A DNA stretch of 64,000 nucleotides, taken from the NCBI GenBank assembly GCA_020638525.1, contig JACKIL010000003.1, positions 186,001 through 250,000 on the forward strand. The letters run 5' to 3'. The notes under the pieces were generated by a model. The model saw only the letters and a list, made by a program, of their open reading frames with translations. It was not told the origin of the DNA and searched no databases. This document shows, in pieces, positions 60,946 to 64,000 of the stretch. Source of the DNA: Caulobacterales bacterium (GTDB lineage: Bacteria; Pseudomonadota; Alphaproteobacteria; Caulobacterales; Parvularculaceae). Every line of letters begins with the position of its first letter. Positions within the stretch are counted from its first letter, which is position 1. Both the position numbers and the translations under genes were made by a program.

Positions 60946-62853
60946 CTAGTCTTTCTTGTCGCCGTCGACTTCTTCGAAGTCGGCATCGACGACGCCGTCG
61001 CCTTTGCCTTCGACTTCGTGCTCAACGTCTTCGCCGCCGCCCTGCTGGGCCTTGTACATCGCCTCGCCGAGCTTCATGGAAGCCTGCGCAAGCGCGTTCG
61101 CGGCGTTGTTGATGGCCTCGACATCGGCTTCTTCTTTTTCAAGCTCCGACTTGAGGCTCGCGAGCGCATCCTCGATCGCTTTCTTGTCGTCGCCCGAAAT
61201 CTTGTCGCCATGTTCGGCGAGGCTCTTCTCGGTCGAATGCGCGAGCGCTTCGGCGCGGTTTTTCGCTTCGACCGACTCGCGGCGATGCTTGTCGGCTTCC
61301 GCGTTCGCTTCGGCGTCCTTGACCATCTTTTCGATGTCGGCGTCGGAAAGACCGCCCGAGGCCTGAATGCGGATCGACTGCTCTTTGTTCGTCGCCTTGT
61401 CCTTCGCAGAGACATGGACGATGCCGTTCGCGTCGATGTCGAAGGTCACTTCAACCTGCGGCACGCCGCGCGGCGCCGGCGGAATGCCGACGAGATCGAA
61501 CTGGCCGAGCAGCTTGTTGTCGGCCGCCATTTCGCGCTCGCCCTGGAAGACGCGGATCGTAACGGCGTTCTGATTGTCTTCCGCCGTCGAGAAGGTTTGC
61601 GACTTCTTGGTCGGGATCGTGGTGTTGCGCTCGATAAGGCGCGTGAAGACGCCGCCGAGCGTTTCGATGCCGAGCGAGAGGGGCGTGACGTCGAGCAGGA
61701 GAACGTCCTTGACGTCGCCTTGGAGAACGCCGGCCTGGATCGCCGCGCCCAACGCCACGACTTCGTCCGGGTTGACGCCTTTATGCGGTTCGCGGCCGAA
61801 GAACTGCTTCACCGTCTCCTGCACTTTCGGCATGCGCGTCATGCCGCCGACGAGGATGACTTCGTCGATGTCGCCCGAGGTGAGGCCGGCGTCTTTAAGC
61901 GCCGCCTTGCACGGGTCGACCGTGCGCTTGACGAGATCTTCGACGAGGCTTTCGAGCTTGGCTCGGGAGAGCTTCATCGTGAGGTGTTTCGGGCCCGACG
62001 CGTCCGCCGTGATGAAGGGCAGGTTCACGTCATACTGCATCGTCGAGGAAAGCTCTTTCTTGGCTTTCTCGGCTTCTTCTTTCAGGCGTTGCAGCGCAAG
62101 GCGGTCCTTACGCAGATCAATGCCCTGCTCTTTCTTGAACTCGTCGGCGAGGTAATTGACGATCCTGAGGTCGAAGTCTTCACCGCCGAGGAAGGTGTCG
62201 CCGTTCGTCGCGAGCACTTCGAAAACGCCGTCGCCGATTTCGAGGATCGAGATGTCGAACGTGCCGCCGCCGAGGTCGTAAACGGCGATTTTCTTGCCGT
62301 CTTTCTTCTCAAGGCCATAGGCGAGCGCGGCCGCGGTCGGCTCGTTGATGATGCGGAGCACTTCAAGGCCTGCGATCTTGCCGGCGTCTTTCGTCGCCTG
62401 GCGCTGCGCGTCGTTGAAGTAGGCCGGAACCGTGATGACGGCCTGCGTCACCGTTTCGCCGAGATAGGCTTCGGCGGTCTCTTTCATTTTCTGGAGGATG
62501 AAGGCCGAGATCTGCGAGGGCGCGAATTTTTCGCCGCGCGATTCAACCCAGGCGTCGCCATTGCCGCCCTTGATGATCTTGTAGGGAACCATGCCCTTGT
62601 CCTTCTCGACCATCGGGTCGGAGAAGGGGCGCCCGATAAGGCGCTTGATGGCGAAGAAGGTGTTTTCCGGGTTCGTGACCGCCTGGCGCTTGGCCGGCTG
62701 ACCGACGATCCGCTCGCTGTCTTCGGTGAAGGCGACGACCGACGGCGTCGTGCGCGCGCCTTCGGCGTTTTCAATGACCTTCGGTTCCTTGCCTTCCATA
62801 ACGGCGACGCAAGAGTTCGTCGTGCCGAGGTCGATGCCGATTACTTTGCCCAT
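60946..62853 (-). CDS. dnaK: chaperone protein DnaK (Hsp70)
   Basis: 635 residues. GIDLGTTNSCVAVMEG, VYDLGGGTFDISILEI and LVGGMTRMPKVQETV define the ATPase, followed by the substrate domain and an acidic tail ending DGDKKD. Downstream dnaJ completes the pair. A CIRCE element was not seen. Confidence 0.99.
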   Translation of the reverse strand: MGKVIGIDLGTTNSCVAVMEGKEPKVIENAEGARTTPSVVAFTEDSERIVGQPAKRQAVTNPENTFFAIKRLIGRPFSDPMVEKDKGMVPYKIIKGGNGDAWVESRGEKFAPSQISAFILQKMKETAEAYLGETVTQAVITVPAYFNDAQRQATKDAGKIAGLEVLRIINEPTAAALAYGLEKKDGKKIAVYDLGGGTFDISILEIGDGVFEVLATNGDTFLGGEDFDLRIVNYLADEFKKEQGIDLRKDRLALQRLKEEAEKAKKELSSTMQYDVNLPFITADASGPKHLTMKLSRAKLESLVEDLVKRTVDPCKAALKDAGLTSGDIDEVILVGGMTRMPKVQETVKQFFGREPHKGVNPDEVVALGAAIQAGVLQGDVKDVLLLDVTPLSLGIETLGGVFTRLIERNTTIPTKKSQTFSTAEDNQNAVTIRVFQGEREMAADNKLLGQFDLVGIPPAPRGVPQVEVTFDIDANGIVHVSAKDKATNKEQSIRIQASGGLSDADIEKMVKDAEANAEADKHRRESVEAKNRAEALAHSTEKSLAEHGDKISGDDKKAIEDALASLKSELEKEEADVEAINNAANALAQASMKLGEAMYKAQQGGGEDVEHEVEGKGDGVVDADFEEVDGDKKD

Positions 62854-63212
62854 TTCTCAGTTCTCTCCTTGCAGCAGGCCGACCGTTTCATAAGGGCCTT
62901 CGAAGAGGCGGCCGCACCCTTTCAGGTTTCGCCGCTCTTGTCACAAGCACCCTTCCTGACCGGCCCCTAATTTCCTGTTTACTGACGGACCCCGGCGCCC
63001 CGCCGAAGCCCTGTTTCGTTGGGCATATAGGCAGGCCCTTCGCGGCCCGCAACCCGCGCGGGAAGCTCCTTGAGGTGATTTTCTATCATGCAGCGCGGCG
63101 CAATTCGAAGACGCTCCGCCGCACTGCGCCTTGCCGGGCGCATCGGGCCGACATAGCGTCGCTGTCCGCGGGTACCGGAGGGATCGGCCCGCGCTTTTCG
63201 GGGGCTTAGCCA
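62854..63212. other. intergenic region upstream of dnaK and the beta-lactamase-like gene
   Basis: Divergent spacer of 359 bases. A heat-shock promoter for dnaK is expected; CTTG motifs occur (minus strand near 62945) but no -10 at proper spacing was convincing. No CIRCE repeat, RNA gene or dispersed repeat was found. Confidence 0.3.
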
Positions 63213-64000
63213 ATGTGGAAATTCCTGCCGGCCGTCGCAGCGGCGTTCGCGACCGCCTTTTCGCCTGTCTTTCTTTCAACCGCCTGCGCTGAGGAAAAGG
63301 AAGAGCAGAAGGCCCCGGCGAGCCTCGAAGAGCTGGACCAGCGCATCGCGGAGGTCGTCGCCAAGGGCTCGCCTGTCGGCCTCGAAGTCGCCCTCGTCGA
63401 CGCTTCGGGCGTCATCTGGTCGAACGGCTATGGCTATCTCGACAAGGAGAAGACGCGGCCCGTGGAAACGACCACCGCCTTCCGCGCCGGGTCCATCTCG
63501 AAATCCTTCACCGGCCTTCTCGCCGAAATGCTCTCCGAAGAGGGCGTTCTAGACCTCAACGCGAAACTCAAAGACGTCGTTCCCGAGATCGAGTTCACGA
63601 ACAAATGGGAGGCGACGGACCCTGTCCGCCTCGTCCATCTTTCCGAGCACACGACCGGCTGGGACGACATTCAGTTTTCCGAGTATCGCGATTTCGGACC
63701 CGATGTGACGCCGCTCGAAGGGCTCGCCGCGAACCCGGTCTCGCGCACCTCGCGCTGGCGGCCGGGGCGCTATGCGTCCTACTGCAATTCGGGGCCGGTC
63801 GCGCTCGCCGCAGCGATCGAGAAGATGACGGGCGAGAAGTATGAAGACCTCGTCGATGAGCGCATCTTTGCGCCGCTCGGCATCGAGGGAGCGAGCTTCC
63901 TTCTCACCGACGACGTCAAGGGGCGGATTTCGAAGAGCTATTCGAGCAAGCTCCTTGAGGAGCCTTACGTCCATATCGGCCTGCGCGCCTCAGGCTCGCT
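63213..64000 (+). CDS. serine beta-lactamase-like hydrolase (C-terminus beyond window)
   Basis: The first 262 residues are present. Signal peptide to about residue 25 (STACAEE). The SxxK motif is SISK in FRAGSISKSFTG and YxN is YCN in YCNSGPVAL, both of the class C/AmpH type. Beta-lactamase, esterase or D-alanyl-peptidase activity cannot be separated. The KTG box would be in the missing part. Confidence 0.9.
   Translation, partial: MWKFLPAVAAAFATAFSPVFLSTACAEEKEEQKAPASLEELDQRIAEVVAKGSPVGLEVALVDASGVIWSNGYGYLDKEKTRPVETTTAFRAGSISKSFTGLLAEMLSEEGVLDLNAKLKDVVPEIEFTNKWEATDPVRLVHLSEHTTGWDDIQFSEYRDFGPDVTPLEGLAANPVSRTSRWRPGRYASYCNSGPVALAAAIEKMTGEKYEDLVDERIFAPLGIEGASFLLTDDVKGRISKSYSSKLLEEPYVHIGLRASGS

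Noticed and set aside
62854..62960. CIRCE/HrcA element upstream of dnaK
   Set aside because: The TTAGCACTC-N9-GAGTGCTAA pattern is not present.
61018..62970. 650-codon frame opposite dnaK
   Set aside because: Antisense shadow of dnaK with Arg/Asp-rich composition.
1..64000. CRISPR array, prophage, integrase or insertion sequence
   Set aside because: No regularly spaced repeats and no transposase, integrase or phage structural gene were found on either strand.

Overview
The window is GC-rich chromosomal DNA from an alphaproteobacterium. The gene orders rimP-nusA-ylxR-infB-rbfA-truB, nfuA/tsaB-rimI-fur/miaB-phoH-ybeY-corC-lnt-HTH-metK-trmB and hemD-mitofilin-hemY divergent from tsaD-gpsA are all typical of that class. 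UrcA, YbjN, DUF2937 and DUF885 proteins and a VPLPA-type C-terminal sorting signal point towards a marine or freshwater Caulobacterales/Parvularculales-like lineage, but the family cannot be fixed from sequence alone. No integrase, transposase, prophage or CRISPR array was seen.

Layout. 1-5.6 kb: a truncated DUF885 lipoprotein, then pnp, an SDR dehydrogenase and rpsO (all minus). 5.7-14.2 kb: a block that separates rpsO-pnp from truB. It holds a tRNA-like sequence, a winged-helix/TPR regulator, an S41 peptidase, a YbjN protein, a TonB-dependent receptor and a PhoD phosphatase, and it ends in a palindromic repeat. Direct repeats resembling a Pho box lie upstream of the receptor, so receptor plus PhoD may form a phosphate-starvation cassette. 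14.2-22.0 kb: the translation/transcription operon rimP-nusA-ylxR-infB-(trpF-like)-rbfA-truB, preceded by a hairpin/leader-ORF arrangement. 22-28 kb: an exosortase-type surface protein, DUF2937, ttcA, an MscS channel, a CE15-like esterase, trmB and a DUF486 transporter-like protein. 28-43 kb: dienelactone hydrolase, metK, a PhrR-like regulator, lnt, corC, ybeY, phoH, miaB, DUF1223, a diiron ferritin-like protein, fur, rimI, tsaB, a nitroreductase, dodecin, an NfuA-like Fe-S carrier and a methyltransferase. 43-53 kb: malic enzyme-phosphotransacetylase fusion, SDR, UrcA, hemY, a mitofilin-like protein, hemD and tsaD. 53-57 kb: an Rrf2 regulator with a perfect palindromic operator, a 35-codon hydrophobic-protein gene with its own promoter, palindrome and terminator, a TetR regulator, gpsA, YciI and a tandem pair of four-cysteine proteins. 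57-64 kb: argG, a Tat-exported protein, two small membrane proteins, dnaJ, dnaK and the start of a serine beta-lactamase-like hydrolase.

Most genes are housekeeping: RNA processing and translation (pnp, rpsO, nusA, infB, rbfA, truB, rimP, miaB, trmB, ttcA, ybeY, tsaB/tsaD/rimI), envelope (lnt, corC, mscS), chaperones, heme and Fe-S metabolism. The more unusual content is the split operon with its inserted phosphate cassette, the small-protein transcription unit near 53.4 kb, the four-cysteine paralogue pair, the TrpF-like protein in the infB operon, a probable CTG start for ylxR, and two copies of a REPIN-like palindromic repeat.
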